Shown piece by piece: positions 43,529 through 53,813 of a stretch of 64,000 nt of DNA. The stretch lies in NCBI GenBank assembly GCA_965222345.1, contig CBDCTS010000002.1, positions 186,001 through 250,000 on the forward strand, read 5' to 3'. Both the position numbers and the translations under genes were made by a program. This DNA comes from JADFGZ01 sp965222345. Lineage in GTDB: Bacteria; Acidobacteriota; Terriglobia; 2-12-FULL-54-10. Each line of letters begins with the position of its first letter. The first letter of the stretch is position 1. The notes beneath the pieces are model-generated. The model saw only the letters and a list, made by a program, of their open reading frames with translations. It was not told where the DNA came from and ran no database searches.

Positions 43529-44333
43529 GGTTTCTCCTTTCGGAAAGCTGCACGATGGGGGGCGGAAACCGGGAACGCTTTCCACGAACCATTTGCCGGG
43601 GCTCGATCCGTAGAACGAATCTGGAGTTCCCTTTTGCCCTGCTGGTCGGGAGAATTGTACCGGAACTAGAGCGGGTTTCAAAATGGTTCTTTGGCAACCG
43701 GGAAAAAGTAAACAGGGTTGCAGAGCAGCAGGGACAAGGCAAACGAAAGCAACTCTGGCAATTTGACGGGACACGAAATCCAGCTAGCAACTGGCATTTC
43801 TGCCTGCCCCTGCTGACGCTGGAGCGGCGAGAACCTGTTGACATGGCTGCAAGTGTTTCACCGATGGGTCGCGCGCTGCGAGTGCCCCATCGAAAATTTC
43901 TTGGGAATGGTCCGTCTCGGCTGCAGGAAAATCATGCTGAGGTGTTCTTGATCATCTCTCAACAACGGGCGGTTTTTGAGGAGTAATCCGGGAATTTTGC
44001 CTCGACAGCACAGGACTCCGATTGTCGGCTGCGCAAATCCTCACAACAATTGCTTTGCCCTCTCCCGTCGTGTGATCTTATCCAAATAGTTCCAGGCGCT
44101 TGGAGGCATCGCAGTGGCTGTTTCTTATCAATACCCATTTTCAATAGTGATCTGCCATGGCGCACCAAAGAGGCCATCGTGATCGGAGGTTGAGTTCCCA
44201 GGGAGGCTGGCGTATGCTTTTGCCTGAAGGGAAAGCTCCATATCGGGAATTGCGGGCTAGTGGAGCAAACCCTCTAAGAAGTTCTAAAAGGGGTGGACTA
44301 CCCCAAGCACACGTTGCGGCTGGAGGTGTTTGT
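43529..44333. other. Divergent intergenic region without genes
   Basis: About 800 bases separate two divergent amidohydrolase genes. The open frames here (the longest at 43555-43986) have no family features and poor composition, so I treat them as chance. Both promoters should lie here. Confidence 0.4.
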
Positions 44334-46247
44334 ATGCAGTTACTTTCCAGGAGAATATCCGTTCCTACGCTTCAACTGATCTTTTGGGTCACCTGTTCCG
44401 CCTCCTTTCTGATGGGGCAAGGGCAGGCCGATATTATTTTGCACAACGGAAAAATCCTTACCGTCGACAGTGACTTTTCCACTGCCGAAGCGGTCGCCGT
44501 CAGCAGCGAGCAAATTGCCGCAGTGGGGACAAGCCAGGATGTCCTGCGGCTGGCTGGGCCTGCTACGCAGGTGATCGACCTAAAGGGAAAAACCGTAATC
44601 CCTGGCCTGATCGACACCCACACACACTTTCACAACTATGCTCAGAGCGCCTATGGCGGGAAACTAACTCCTGAGCAACTGCAACGCTATCCGGTGGACT
44701 GGCGAGGTGTGACCAGTAAAGAGGACGTGCTTAATCAAATCGAAGGCTTGATGGACAAGTATCAGTTTAGGCCGGATCAGTGGGTTTACTTTGAAAACCG
44801 ATTGTCATTTGCCGGCGGTGGCGGTTCCATTGATAGCGCTAAGATTCTCTACGATGAACTGAACCGATGGGAATTGGATACGATTACGCCTAATAATCCA
44901 GTGGTCCTATCGATCGGAGTTCCGGACAATAACGGCTTCTTGCTGAATAGCAAGGCCATAGAGATCATCTGGGATGAGCGGCAGAAGGCGGGCTTCATTG
45001 AAAAATATGGGCGTTACTGGATAGATGAATCGGGCAGACCGACCGGTCATTTGGAGCCTCCCGCCAGCAGGCTCGTTTGGGAATTTGTGATGACTCGCGC
45101 GCCGGAGGTCTTCGCTCCCGTGTACAAAAGGTATTTGGAGGAAATGGCCTCTGCGGGTGTAACCACTGCTTCGACGAGGATGCCGCCGGAAAGTGTACGA
45201 GCCTTCCAGTTGCTGGAATCGAGAGGAGAGATGACGCTGCGGTTGGGTTACGGTAGGGAAGAAGTTTTTGGCACCCTCGAGGACCTGAAAAGTGATTTGA
45301 GTGCCTATAGAAATATTACAGGTACTGGTTCCGATACGATGTGGGTGACTTCTGTGGCGCCGACGGCAGTCGATGGCGCCACCACCCGAGCCTGCACCAA
45401 TCAAAAACGCTTGGGTGCCTATGGACCCATCGACTCTTGGTGGCCCTCGGGTCAGTGCCATAATGACATCGAATTCCGGGGAGCTGCCGGGAAAGCAGCC
45501 CCGATCAGCGGAAATTACTTCAGAGAATGGACCATCAACAGCGGCCTCCTGGGAGTCAGGTATGCCAACACTCACGTGGCCGGAGACCGCTCCGTGGCGC
45601 TTTTGCTCGACATGGTGGAGGAGGTGCAAAGACAGGCAGGACCCTCTGCGACCAAGGGCTGGGCCTTAGATCACTGCTTTTTAGTAAACCCAGCCGATTT
45701 TCAACGGGCAGCGAGGTTGGATATCGCCTTCAGTTGCGCTCCAAAATACATTGAGAGAAGCTCTCTGGTCGCGGACGCATACGGAGAAGAGGTGGCACAC
45801 ACTTTTCTTGATCCGGTCAAGAGCATGCTGGAGGCTGGGATCAGGGTCTCTTTCGAGTCGGATAGGGATGTGTTCGTATGGCACGACCTGGAGATCTTGA
45901 TGACGAGGAAGGATCCGGACGGGAGGCAATGGGGTCTGGAGGAGCGAGTGGACCGCGTCACAGCCCTGAAAATGATCACGACATGGGCTGCCGACTACAT
46001 GTTGAAGGGACACAAACTGGGTTCCATCGAACCGGGCAAGCTGGCGGATTTAGTGGTGCTGGATCAGGATTACATGACAATACCCGAGGAAGAAATTGGA
46101 GAGATTCAGCCTCAGATTACAGTGTTGGGCGGAAAAATTATCCATGTTCATCCCCAGTTTGCCGAGGAATACGATATAAGGCCAAGCGGTGCGGTGGTGG
46201 CAACCTATGAAGAACTGAAAGCCCGGCGGACGTCAGCATCCCGGTAG
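44334..46247 (+). CDS. Exported YtcJ-like amidohydrolase, second paralogue
   Basis: This 637-residue protein starts at ATG 44334 with GGAGG 7 bases upstream. A signal peptide (VPTLQLIFWVTCSASFLMGQ) precedes ADIILHNGKILTVDSDF, VIPGLIDTHTHFHN (metal HxH), SAGVTTASTRMP, WALDHCFLVNPADFQRAARL and the C-terminal PGKLADLVVLDQDYMTIPEEEI. It shares domain order and C-terminal motifs with the gene at 41.6-43.5 kb but has different loops (for example a Cys-containing insert TRACTNQKRLGAYG). It may use a related substrate. Located outside the cytoplasm by its signal peptide. Confidence 0.88.
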   Translation: MQLLSRRISVPTLQLIFWVTCSASFLMGQGQADIILHNGKILTVDSDFSTAEAVAVSSEQIAAVGTSQDVLRLAGPATQVIDLKGKTVIPGLIDTHTHFHNYAQSAYGGKLTPEQLQRYPVDWRGVTSKEDVLNQIEGLMDKYQFRPDQWVYFENRLSFAGGGGSIDSAKILYDELNRWELDTITPNNPVVLSIGVPDNNGFLLNSKAIEIIWDERQKAGFIEKYGRYWIDESGRPTGHLEPPASRLVWEFVMTRAPEVFAPVYKRYLEEMASAGVTTASTRMPPESVRAFQLLESRGEMTLRLGYGREEVFGTLEDLKSDLSAYRNITGTGSDTMWVTSVAPTAVDGATTRACTNQKRLGAYGPIDSWWPSGQCHNDIEFRGAAGKAAPISGNYFREWTINSGLLGVRYANTHVAGDRSVALLLDMVEEVQRQAGPSATKGWALDHCFLVNPADFQRAARLDIAFSCAPKYIERSSLVADAYGEEVAHTFLDPVKSMLEAGIRVSFESDRDVFVWHDLEILMTRKDPDGRQWGLEERVDRVTALKMITTWAADYMLKGHKLGSIEPGKLADLVVLDQDYMTIPEEEIGEIQPQITVLGGKIIHVHPQFAEEYDIRPSGAVVATYEELKARRTSASR

Positions 46248-46368
46248 GGCTTCTAGAGTTAGGAGATCGGAACAGAAACATCTCGTTCTGCCCCAAGCCT
46301 GTGTTGAACGTCGTTCTCAACTGCTTTGAAGAGTTGAAGTGCTCTCCTTCCACCTGAAATAGGAAAGC

Positions 46369-48498
46369 CTAGAAAATTTCTGGAAACGAATAGGTTTTCA
46401 CATTTAGCCCGCCTCCGACGATTACCTCCTTCCACTTAGGGTTTAGCGCGACGCGCAATCCCCCAATATTCGCTTCGGGATTGGTCAGCAACCAAATAGG
46501 AGGTACGTCGCCGTGATCGTTAATGCTCCAAACAACGATTCCGCCTTCTGGGCGCAGTCTGCGAGGAACCTGCTCATCCACTTGCTGCGGCACTCCCTTT
46601 CCCCTGGCATTCCGAAGGATTCCTATGACCCAGCCCTTCTCCGGGAGGATTCGGAGGGTCCGGAGAGATTCTTCGATGCCCGTCTTTGGTCCCGCGATGA
46701 CTGCTCGGGGTTTCACATTGCCGTTGTCGGTCCGATTGAAGATTTTCAACCCTCCTTCGGTGGCGACGACAAGCAGGTTACGAATCGGGTCTACAGCCAG
46801 CCCCCTCGTGTTTACCAGCCCGGTGTCCGGCCCCCGGATGGTCCGAATCGGAGCCACGTCGCCGTTAGCAGTCCGGGGAAACACCAACAGGTACTCCTTT
46901 TCGACTACGAACAGTTCGTTGTGGACTGAGTCCACGTGGACGCCGTAATCGGGATGTGCCATCTGCGTGCTTGGTCCCTGGAGCACACGGATCGGCGCCT
47001 CTTCTCCGTCGGCCCCTCCCCGGTACGTCAGGATAGCCTGGGCAAAGGGATTGGCAATGACGATCTCATCATTGACTTCATCATACTCAATATCGTGCAT
47101 CGCCCGGTTCAACAACGTTTTCTGTCCTGCAATCTGCCTCTCGGGTGCATCTCCGCCGTTCGCCAGCCTGGCGAACGCCGCTATCCGCGAGAAGGCCACT
47201 CAATTCGGCGCCAGAATCTGGTCCCGCTTGGTATCGTAGTTCAGCGCCCCCACGTTCCCCAGTGAGGGAGCGGGCGTGTTGGGAGGAGCAGCTCGGATGG
47301 TTCGGATCGGTGGGGTATTGCCCGAGGCGGTACGCCGGTACACTGTGGCCGCATGGTTTCCGAAATTGGCCACCACGATCTCCTCGTTCTTTACGTCCAC
47401 ATAAATGCCATGGGGAGATTTCAGGCCCGTCCGTGGACCCTTCAGGGTGCGCGCGGGAGCCACGTTTCCCTTGGCATTGGTGCGGAATACTAGGATTTCG
47501 TCCGTCACCGTGTTGGCGACAAACAGTTCGTGACGCTCTAAGTCCAAGGAAAGGTGTGCCGGCCAGTTGAGCTTAGTTGCCGGACCCTGGATGACGCGCA
47601 AGGGCGGAGTATTACCGCTCGCCTTTAGCGGGTACACCGTTATCGAAGGAAGTGAAAATTCCCCGGAGCCGGGAATAAAGTTCCTCCACGCCTCAATCTG
47701 CTGCGGAATTTCCCAGGTGCGTTCGCCTTTTTTCAGGGCCCGAGCCCATCCCAAGTTGTTCTTGTTGCGGGATCGAGCGCCTCGATTCGCCACAAACATC
47801 AACTGATTCTCGGTGTCGAGGGCAATCCCCTGCACATCCATCAATTGGGTCTTGTCCCCTTCCAGGATGCGGAGAGGCGCCTCCTCCCCCGAGGCCATCT
47901 TGCGGTAGACCACGACTGCCGGTGCATGGTTAATCGTGAGGAACAGCTCCTGGGCTTCTTCATCCACCGCTATGCCGAAGGTGCGATGCGGGGTATGCAG
48001 CGAGCGGTCGGCAGTCACGTTTCCCCTAGCTTCACGGGGAAATACGCTCATCCAATTCGTGACGTCACCGTTCACCGAATAGATGTCGCCAATGGATTGG
48101 TCCACATAAACGCCGCAATTCGACCTAATATTCGTGCGCACCCCGCCGATGACTCGCTTGGGCTCGGTCATGGCCGCCCGGGGCGGGGTATTGTCCAGCC
48201 GGTTGTACACCGTAATTTGTTCCTGGAGTTCGTCCTGCAGGACGATTTCATCTCTGACCACATCCACCGCCACCGCGCTGAAGGACGACCTGGGATCCCG
48301 GATCACCCGCAAAGGAGTGCGCTCGATATTGATTGTCTGCCTCGGCTTTCCGGAGGTGGCGGGAGGGCTTAGATCGGCCCGTTCCTGCTGGAGCGTTTGT
48401 CCCAGGATCAGGCTGAAACTCGGAGCATTCGGTAAAAGATGGACCGTCAGGGCCCCAAAGGTGCAAAGGGTCATGAGATGAAACGCTTGTTTCAACAT
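46369..48498 (-). pseudogene. Secreted beta-propeller repeat protein split by one in-frame TGA
   Basis: Two consecutive minus-strand frames of 432 and 276 codons are in the same phase and are separated only by TGA at 47200-47202 (ILAPN-TGA-VAFSRIAAFARLANGG). The stop falls inside a repeat of the type DEIVVANFGNHAATVYRRTASGNTPPIRTIRA, which recurs on both sides, so the ancestral gene was continuous (about 709 residues). The start at 48498 has GGAAGGAG and a signal peptide (MLKQAFHLMTLCTFGALTVHLL). Repeats carry NHL/SMP-30-like features (GIYVDVKNEEIVVAN). Either a nonsense mutation, a base-call error or readthrough explains the TGA. The role is probably extracellular binding. Confidence 0.85.
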
Positions 48499-48853
48499 AC
48501 TTCACTCCTTCCTATCTTGTCCGGGTTTCTTGGTTATAGGGTTTTGCCTGCCTACGTTCCGATTTTCATTCTGATCTCTGCCCAAGAGAATTATACAACC
48601 CACTGCTTTCGTAGGGCCACGATTTCATTCGGATTTCATCATTCCCCCAATGATAGCCAGTCCTGTCTCTTCCAGGTCCGAGAAACCCTGGAACTACCCT
48701 TTTCCTCAGCGATCTCGCCAACACCTCACGTCCCCGCCTGCAATCGTTCACGGGGCTCGGTTATAGGCCGCGCAGGTTCGCCCTCAATAATTGATTTACC
48801 ATTCCACCTCGTGTAGTCTTTTCCCAATCTATTCAATCTGGCGGGAATATAAC
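48499..48853. other. Divergent intergenic region
   Basis: 355 bases lie between the propeller gene and the kinase gene; no gene or RNA is recognised. Confidence 0.35.
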
Positions 48854-50662
48854 GTGTACATATACCCAGGTGCCCGTCTTGGCACATACGAGCTTCTCAG
48901 CCCGTTAGGTGCGAGTGGTATGGGAGAGGTGCACAAAGCCAGAGATACCCGCCTGGACCGCACAGTAGCCATCAAGGTCTTCCCTTCTCACATAGCCGAC
49001 AAACCCCAACTGCGAGAGCGGTTTGAGCGTGAGGCGTGGACCATAGCCAGCTTGAACCATTCGCACATCTGCACCTTTCACGACATCGGCCAACAGGGCG
49101 GCATTTACTTCTTGGTGATGGAGTACCTGGAGGGGGAAACGCTGGCTGAGCGCCTCACCAAAGGTCCCCTTCCGTTGGACCAGGTTTTGCGTTATGCCAT
49201 CGAGATAGCTGACGCTCTGGACAAGGCTCACCGGCAAGATGCGACGCACCAAGGCTTGAAACCGGGCAACATCATGCTGACCGAGGCGGGCGTGAAGCTG
49301 TTGGACTTTGGGCTGGCGAAGCTGACGCAAGAGTCGGCGCCGGCAGTTCCGTTTTCACAGCTACCCAACGCTACGGACTCGCTGAGTGTCGAAGAGGCAG
49401 TTCTGGGGACATTGCAGTACATGGCCCCGGAGCAGGTGGAAGGCAAAATCGAAGAAGCAGACGCCCGGACGGATATCTTCGCGTTCGGGGCAGTAATCTA
49501 CGAGATGGTGACTGGAAAGAAGGCGTTTGAAGGCAACAGTGCCGCCAGTGTCATCGGTGCGGTCATGCGAGGCGACCCGCCGCCTATATCCACACTTCGG
49601 CCGATGACACCTCCTGCCCTGGACCGTGTGGTGAAACGGTGTCTGGCGAAAGACAAAGAAGAACGCTGGCAGACCGCTTACGACCTCTGGCACGACTTGA
49701 AGTGGATCGCCGAAGGTGTCTCCGAACCGGGCCGGCCACTGGAGGCCGCTACAGTTGTTGCTCACGCAGGCAGACGGCGGTCGCTGCCTTTGACCCTGGC
49801 CTTGGTCGTGGGAGCTGTGATCAGCGGCATTGCCGTTTGGAATCTAAAGCCCCTGCCTCAACTTCCGCCCATTACGCGCTTTGCCCTCACAATGTCCGCG
49901 ACCGAGCGGCTGACCAATCCCAGTTTGCCTGACGTGGCCCTCTCGCCCGATGGCACGCGTCTGGTCTACGCTGCCAATCAGCGGCTTTACCTCCGCTCGA
50001 TGGATAGACGGGAAGCCGTGCCTATACCCGGCACTGGGGGCGGCTTCAACCCTTTCTTCTCGCCCGACGGGCAATGGGTGGGGTTTTTCGCGGGCGGCAA
50101 GCTGAAGAAAGTTTCCATTACTAGCGGAGCGCCGCTGATTCTTTGTGATGCAACTAATCCGCGGGGCGCGACCTGGGCCCCCGATGACACTATTATCTTC
50201 GCGCCGCAAGTGACCGGAGGCCTCTCGCAGATCTCCGCCGCGGGCGGCACGCCGCAGCCCCTGACCGGGCTGGAGGGGGGCGAAAGCAGCCATCGCTGGC
50301 CGGAGCTATTGCCGGGCGGCAAGGCTTTGCTGTTCGCAGCGAGCGGCAGTATTGTGGTGCAGCAGCTTGAAACGGGTGAGCGGCAATTGCTGGTTGAAGG
50401 GGGGACCTATCCCCGTTACGTGCCCACGGGTCACGTGGTCTATGCCCAGGTCGGAACGCCGGGAACGTTGATGGCGGTACCGTTTGATTTGGAACGGCTG
50501 GAGGTGACAGGCGATCCAGTCCCGCTATTCGGGGACGTCAGGCAGTTATCTGCCAGCGGTTTCCCGCAGTTCAGCTTCTCCAGAAACGGATCACTCGTCC
50601 GGGGAATTAATAATCGGAAAACTCCATCTCCCCACCTCGACCGTCCACTCCAACATTGGTAA
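48854..50662 (+). CDS. Ser/Thr kinase-like protein with TolB propeller, catalytic Asp lost and C-terminus truncated
   Basis: This 602-residue protein starts at GTG 48854 (VYIYPGARLGTYELL). The kinase domain shows the glycine loop (GASGMGEVHKA), VAIKV (K41), APE (MAPEQVEG) and DFG (D151). The catalytic loop reads THQGLKPGNIML: the HRD Asp is Gly134 and the Arg is Gln133, so phosphotransfer should be lost. A TM helix (LPLTLALVVGAVISGIAVW, near 330) leads to WD40/TolB-like repeats (ALSPDGTRLVYAAN, FFSPDGQWVGFFAGGKLKKV). The frame ends in an unrelated tail (RGINNRKTPSPHLDRPLQHW), whereas family members run about 250 residues further. It may be a decaying gene or a pseudokinase. Confidence 0.82.
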   Translation: MYIYPGARLGTYELLSPLGASGMGEVHKARDTRLDRTVAIKVFPSHIADKPQLRERFEREAWTIASLNHSHICTFHDIGQQGGIYFLVMEYLEGETLAERLTKGPLPLDQVLRYAIEIADALDKAHRQDATHQGLKPGNIMLTEAGVKLLDFGLAKLTQESAPAVPFSQLPNATDSLSVEEAVLGTLQYMAPEQVEGKIEEADARTDIFAFGAVIYEMVTGKKAFEGNSAASVIGAVMRGDPPPISTLRPMTPPALDRVVKRCLAKDKEERWQTAYDLWHDLKWIAEGVSEPGRPLEAATVVAHAGRRRSLPLTLALVVGAVISGIAVWNLKPLPQLPPITRFALTMSATERLTNPSLPDVALSPDGTRLVYAANQRLYLRSMDRREAVPIPGTGGGFNPFFSPDGQWVGFFAGGKLKKVSITSGAPLILCDATNPRGATWAPDDTIIFAPQVTGGLSQISAAGGTPQPLTGLEGGESSHRWPELLPGGKALLFAASGSIVVQQLETGERQLLVEGGTYPRYVPTGHVVYAQVGTPGTLMAVPFDLERLEVTGDPVPLFGDVRQLSASGFPQFSFSRNGSLVRGINNRKTPSPHLDRPLQHW

Positions 50663-50797
50663 GGTGTTATAACCAATCATGAAAGAGCACAGAATTGCTC
50701 TCGCCTGGACCGGTGAGCGCTCCGATTTCCCCCCATCCCCGGGAAGCCGCCACACCCACGTTTTAGATCGGTGCCCGCTAAAAACTTTTGAAAATGG

Positions 50798-50871
50798 CGC
50801 GCCCGGAGAGATTCGAACTCCCGACCTACTGATCCGTAGTCAGTCGCTCTATCCAGCTGAGCTACGGGCGC
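50798..50871 (-). tRNA. tRNA-Arg (anticodon ACG)
   Basis: The 74-base cloverleaf is complete on the minus strand: acceptor GCGCCCG/CGGGCGC, D arm GCTC...GAGC, anticodon stem ACTGA/TCAGT with loop CTACGGA (anticodon ACG), T arm GAGAG/CTCCC-type with TTCGAAT, and discriminator G. CCA is not encoded. ACG reads CGN codons after conversion to inosine. Confidence 0.95.
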
Positions 50872-51179
50872 TCAACTCATTCGCCATTCTGAATTGAGCT
50901 CAGTTTATCGGCTTTGGCAATCTCCGTCAACCCAGGCGGCTTCCGGGTAGTGCCGGAAAGCAAGGAACGACAGGGCTTCCGAATCAGTCGGCATCGCAGT
51001 TCTGGACCTGTTTTGGAGCCGGATTGGACACCATGCAGATTGCCCTCTCCGTGTTCTATTCCAAAGACCCCCTTGACATCACCCCAACGCCCGTACAAAA
51101 ATGTGCGTTTGCAGAAATCAGCAAATCAGATTGTGATCGCTGGGATCTTTCCGGAAAAGGGAGGAGGAGTGATTCGTCG
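50872..51179. other. Leader of the cytochrome bc operon
   Basis: 308 bases lie between tRNA-Arg and the Rieske gene. No gene is seen. The operon promoter should lie here. GGAGGAG near 51162 is the Rieske ribosome site. Confidence 0.4.
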
Positions 51180-51725
51180 ATGAGTGAGACAAAAGGTTTT
51201 TTGAGCAAGTTGTCTCAGGCGCTGGGACTTGGGGGGAAAGGGAACGATGGGACTGTGCCGCCTGAAATCGTGAATGTCCGGCGGAGGCTCGTTGGAGCAT
51301 CTATATTGGGATTCCTCGGCGTTAATTTGCTCATGTTTCTCCGGTTCTTTTTCCCCCGTACGCTTTTCGAGCCCAAGACGGTTTTTCGAGCCGGCTACCC
51401 GGCGGACTTCGCTTTTGGCGTGGACACAAAATTTCAAAAAGACCACCGCATCTGGATTGTCCGGAACGCCGAGGGACTTTTTGCGATCTTCGCCCGTTGC
51501 ACCCACCTCGGCTGCACTCCAGACTGGAAAGAGAGCGAAAACAAATTTAAATGTCCTTGCCACGGGAGTGGCTACGACAGCGAGGGAATCAACTTTGAGG
51601 GTCCTGCACCCCGTCCGCTGGACAGGGCTCGCATCGTGCTGACCCCGACGGGTCAAATCGAGGTCGATACCAGCGTCCTGGACCAGTACCCCTTTGATAA
51701 TCCGGACTCTATCTTGCCGGGCTAG
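51180..51725 (+). CDS. Rieske iron-sulfur subunit of a cytochrome bc complex
   Basis: This 181-residue protein starts at ATG 51180 with GGAGGAG upstream. One N-terminal membrane helix (LVGASILGFLGVNLLMFLRFFFP) anchors the Rieske domain. CTHLGC (C107, H109) and CPCHGS (C125, H128) give the [2Fe-2S] ligands, with C112 and C127 for the disulfide. It passes electrons from quinol to the haem c subunit. It is first in a cluster with split cytochrome b and a giant cytochrome c, the layout seen in acidobacterial and related bc complexes (family knowledge). Confidence 0.94.
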   Translation: MSETKGFLSKLSQALGLGGKGNDGTVPPEIVNVRRRLVGASILGFLGVNLLMFLRFFFPRTLFEPKTVFRAGYPADFAFGVDTKFQKDHRIWIVRNAEGLFAIFARCTHLGCTPDWKESENKFKCPCHGSGYDSEGINFEGPAPRPLDRARIVLTPTGQIEVDTSVLDQYPFDNPDSILPG

Positions 51726-51863
51726 AGCAATTCCGATGTAGGGAAACCGGTGCATGTAATGCTGCCTATTCCCGAATCCTTATGAGGATTGCACAAGAAG
51801 GCAGGCCAACCCCAAGGTGACCAACGACACGTGGTTTCGTTTGCTTAGAAAGAGGAGACGTTG

Positions 51864-52766
51864 ATGGCAGAGGAGAAGCAACAAAAGCCCCAGGACAAAG
51901 CGGCAACGGGCCTTTTAGACAAGGTCAAGGAGGGGGTCAAACCTTTTCAGGACAAGTTGAACCAGGACCTGGAGGCTTTGAAGAAACCGGCGAAAACTCA
52001 GTTATGGAAGTCGATTCTTCGCGTCAAGCACGATCAAACGCCCCGCAGCCGTTCGCTGGGAGTGCTGAGCAACGTTTTTTTGCATCTGCACCCCGCCCGC
52101 ATTAACCGCGACGCCGTTCGCTACAGCTATACCTGGGGAATGGGCGGCATTACTTTTTATCTGTTCGTGGTACTGACTCTCACGGGAGTCCTTCTGATGT
52201 TTTATTACCATCCGAGCAAGATTGTGGCGTTCCGGGACATTCTCTACCTGGAACACGATGTTCCCTTCGGCAAGCTCCTGCGCAATATGCACCGCTGGGC
52301 GGCTCACCTGATGATCATCACGGTATGGCTCCACATGTTGCGCGTTTTTTTAACGGGTTCTTATAAGACGCCGAGGGAATTCAATTGGAGTGTGGGAGTG
52401 ATTTTGCTGGTGTTGACCTTGCTGCTCTCCTTTACTGGATACCTGTTGCCCGATGATCAACTGGGTTTCTGGGCGGTGACGGTGGGCACTAATATGGCTC
52501 GCGCAACTCCTCTGTTGGGACATGAAGGTCCTTTAGGCGCGGAACTGGGGATGACGGCCTATAATGACGTACGCTTCGCCCTGTTAGGGGGGTCCATTGT
52601 CGATTCCAATGCTCTGCTGCGTGCCTACATCTGGCACTGCATTGGAATCCCCATCATTGCCGCCACCTTCATGATCGTGCATTTCTGGCGGGTGCGGAAG
52701 GATGGAGGCATTTCCGGACCGGCTCCGATGATGCTCGAAAAGGAAATTAAACCTCAAAGGCGGTGA
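51864..52766 (+). CDS. Cytochrome b, N-terminal haem-binding subunit (b6-like)
   Basis: This 300-residue protein starts at ATG 51864 behind AGGAGA. A hydrophilic N-terminal extension of about 75 residues (EKQQKPQDKAATGLLDKVKEG) precedes four membrane helices. Haem ligands lie in the first helix pair (NMHRWAAHLMIITVWLHMLRVF) and in YIWHCIGIPIIAATFMIVHFWRVRKDG. This corresponds to cytochrome b6, with the C-terminal half encoded by the next gene. It forms the quinol-oxidising core with the Rieske protein. Confidence 0.93.
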   Translation: MAEEKQQKPQDKAATGLLDKVKEGVKPFQDKLNQDLEALKKPAKTQLWKSILRVKHDQTPRSRSLGVLSNVFLHLHPARINRDAVRYSYTWGMGGITFYLFVVLTLTGVLLMFYYHPSKIVAFRDILYLEHDVPFGKLLRNMHRWAAHLMIITVWLHMLRVFLTGSYKTPREFNWSVGVILLVLTLLLSFTGYLLPDDQLGFWAVTVGTNMARATPLLGHEGPLGAELGMTAYNDVRFALLGGSIVDSNALLRAYIWHCIGIPIIAATFMIVHFWRVRKDGGISGPAPMMLEKEIKPQRR

Positions 52767-52800
52767 CGCATAAGCGTTCCTGTAGAGCGGAGGGAAGATA

Positions 52801-53736
52801 ATGGATTGGCATCAGCTTTGGGAAATTACAACGACTCCGGACAACGTCCCCATCGCGGCGCTGGTGTTTTTGGTGCCGTTCTATATGTGGTACGGACTCC
52901 GGCAAGCCGTTGCCAATGACCGTCTGATCAGCCAATTGGAAGCCGATCCCCAGATGGCGAAGTCGCACCACCGCAAGACCCAGCCCTACAAGCCGGGATG
53001 GGCCAAGGAACTGCATGTGTGGCCTTTCCTGCTGCGAATCGAGTTTCTGGCCACCCTCATTGTGACGGTCATCCTGATGGTGTGGTCGATCACGTTGGAT
53101 GCGCCGCTCGAAGAGCCCGCCAATCCCTCGCTGACCATGAACCCTGCCAAAGCTCCCTGGTACTTTCTGGGGTTGCAGGAAATGCTGGTTTACTTCGATC
53201 CCTGGATGGCGGGGGTCGTCCTGCCCACGTTAATCATCATCGGGCTCATGGCAATTCCTTACGTGGACAAAAACCCCCTGGGTGCCGGCTATTACACCTT
53301 CAAGCAAAGAAAATATGCCATCCTGACGTTCCTGTTCGGTTTTGCGGGGTTGTGGGTGGCAATGGTGATTATTGGCACCTTTATTCGCGGCCCCGGCTGG
53401 ATGTGGTTTTGGCCGGGAGAGACCTGGGACCACAATCGGTTGATCTTTGAGACCAACCGCGACCTTCACGAATTTGTGGGCATTACCAGCGCCTGGGGGC
53501 AGGGCATCTTCGGCGCCGTCGTTGTGGGTTTGTATTTTGCGGTGGCAGGCTGGGTGGTCCACAAGCTCTTTATCTTGACAGAGTTCAATCGCAAAATTTA
53601 CGCCCGGATGACTCTGTTGCAGTATCTGACGATGCAAATGCTGCTGACCACCATGCTGCTTTTGCCCACAAAGATTCTGCTGCGGCTGTTGTTCCGCATC
53701 AAGTACGTGTGGGTGACGCCCTGGTTCAATATTTAA
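52801..53736 (+). CDS. Cytochrome b, C-terminal subunit (subunit IV-like) with extra helices
   Basis: This 311-residue protein starts at ATG 52801 with GGAGGG upstream. It contains TMNPAKAPWYFLGLQEMLVYFDPWMAGVVLP, the subunit IV quinol-site region in which the usual PEWY is replaced by APWY, as in menaquinol complexes of several phyla. Further helices in the C-terminal half (FGAVVVGLYFAVAGWVVHKLF and LTTMLLLPTKILLRLLF) exceed the three helices of plant-type subunit IV. It is 34 bases downstream of the b6-like gene and is cotranscribed. Confidence 0.9.
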   Translation: MDWHQLWEITTTPDNVPIAALVFLVPFYMWYGLRQAVANDRLISQLEADPQMAKSHHRKTQPYKPGWAKELHVWPFLLRIEFLATLIVTVILMVWSITLDAPLEEPANPSLTMNPAKAPWYFLGLQEMLVYFDPWMAGVVLPTLIIIGLMAIPYVDKNPLGAGYYTFKQRKYAILTFLFGFAGLWVAMVIIGTFIRGPGWMWFWPGETWDHNRLIFETNRDLHEFVGITSAWGQGIFGAVVVGLYFAVAGWVVHKLFILTEFNRKIYARMTLLQYLTMQMLLTTMLLLPTKILLRLLFRIKYVWVTPWFNI

Positions 53737-53813
53737 TATTTTGAGATTTCCGATTTGCCGAATGCTTCCACATCGAATCAACGAAATCTTTTCGCCAGCC
53801 ACGGAGAAAGAGA

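Noticed and set aside
43555..43986. A 143-codon frame in the gap between the amidohydrolases
   Set aside because: No ribosome site, no recognised domain and composition like random sequence.
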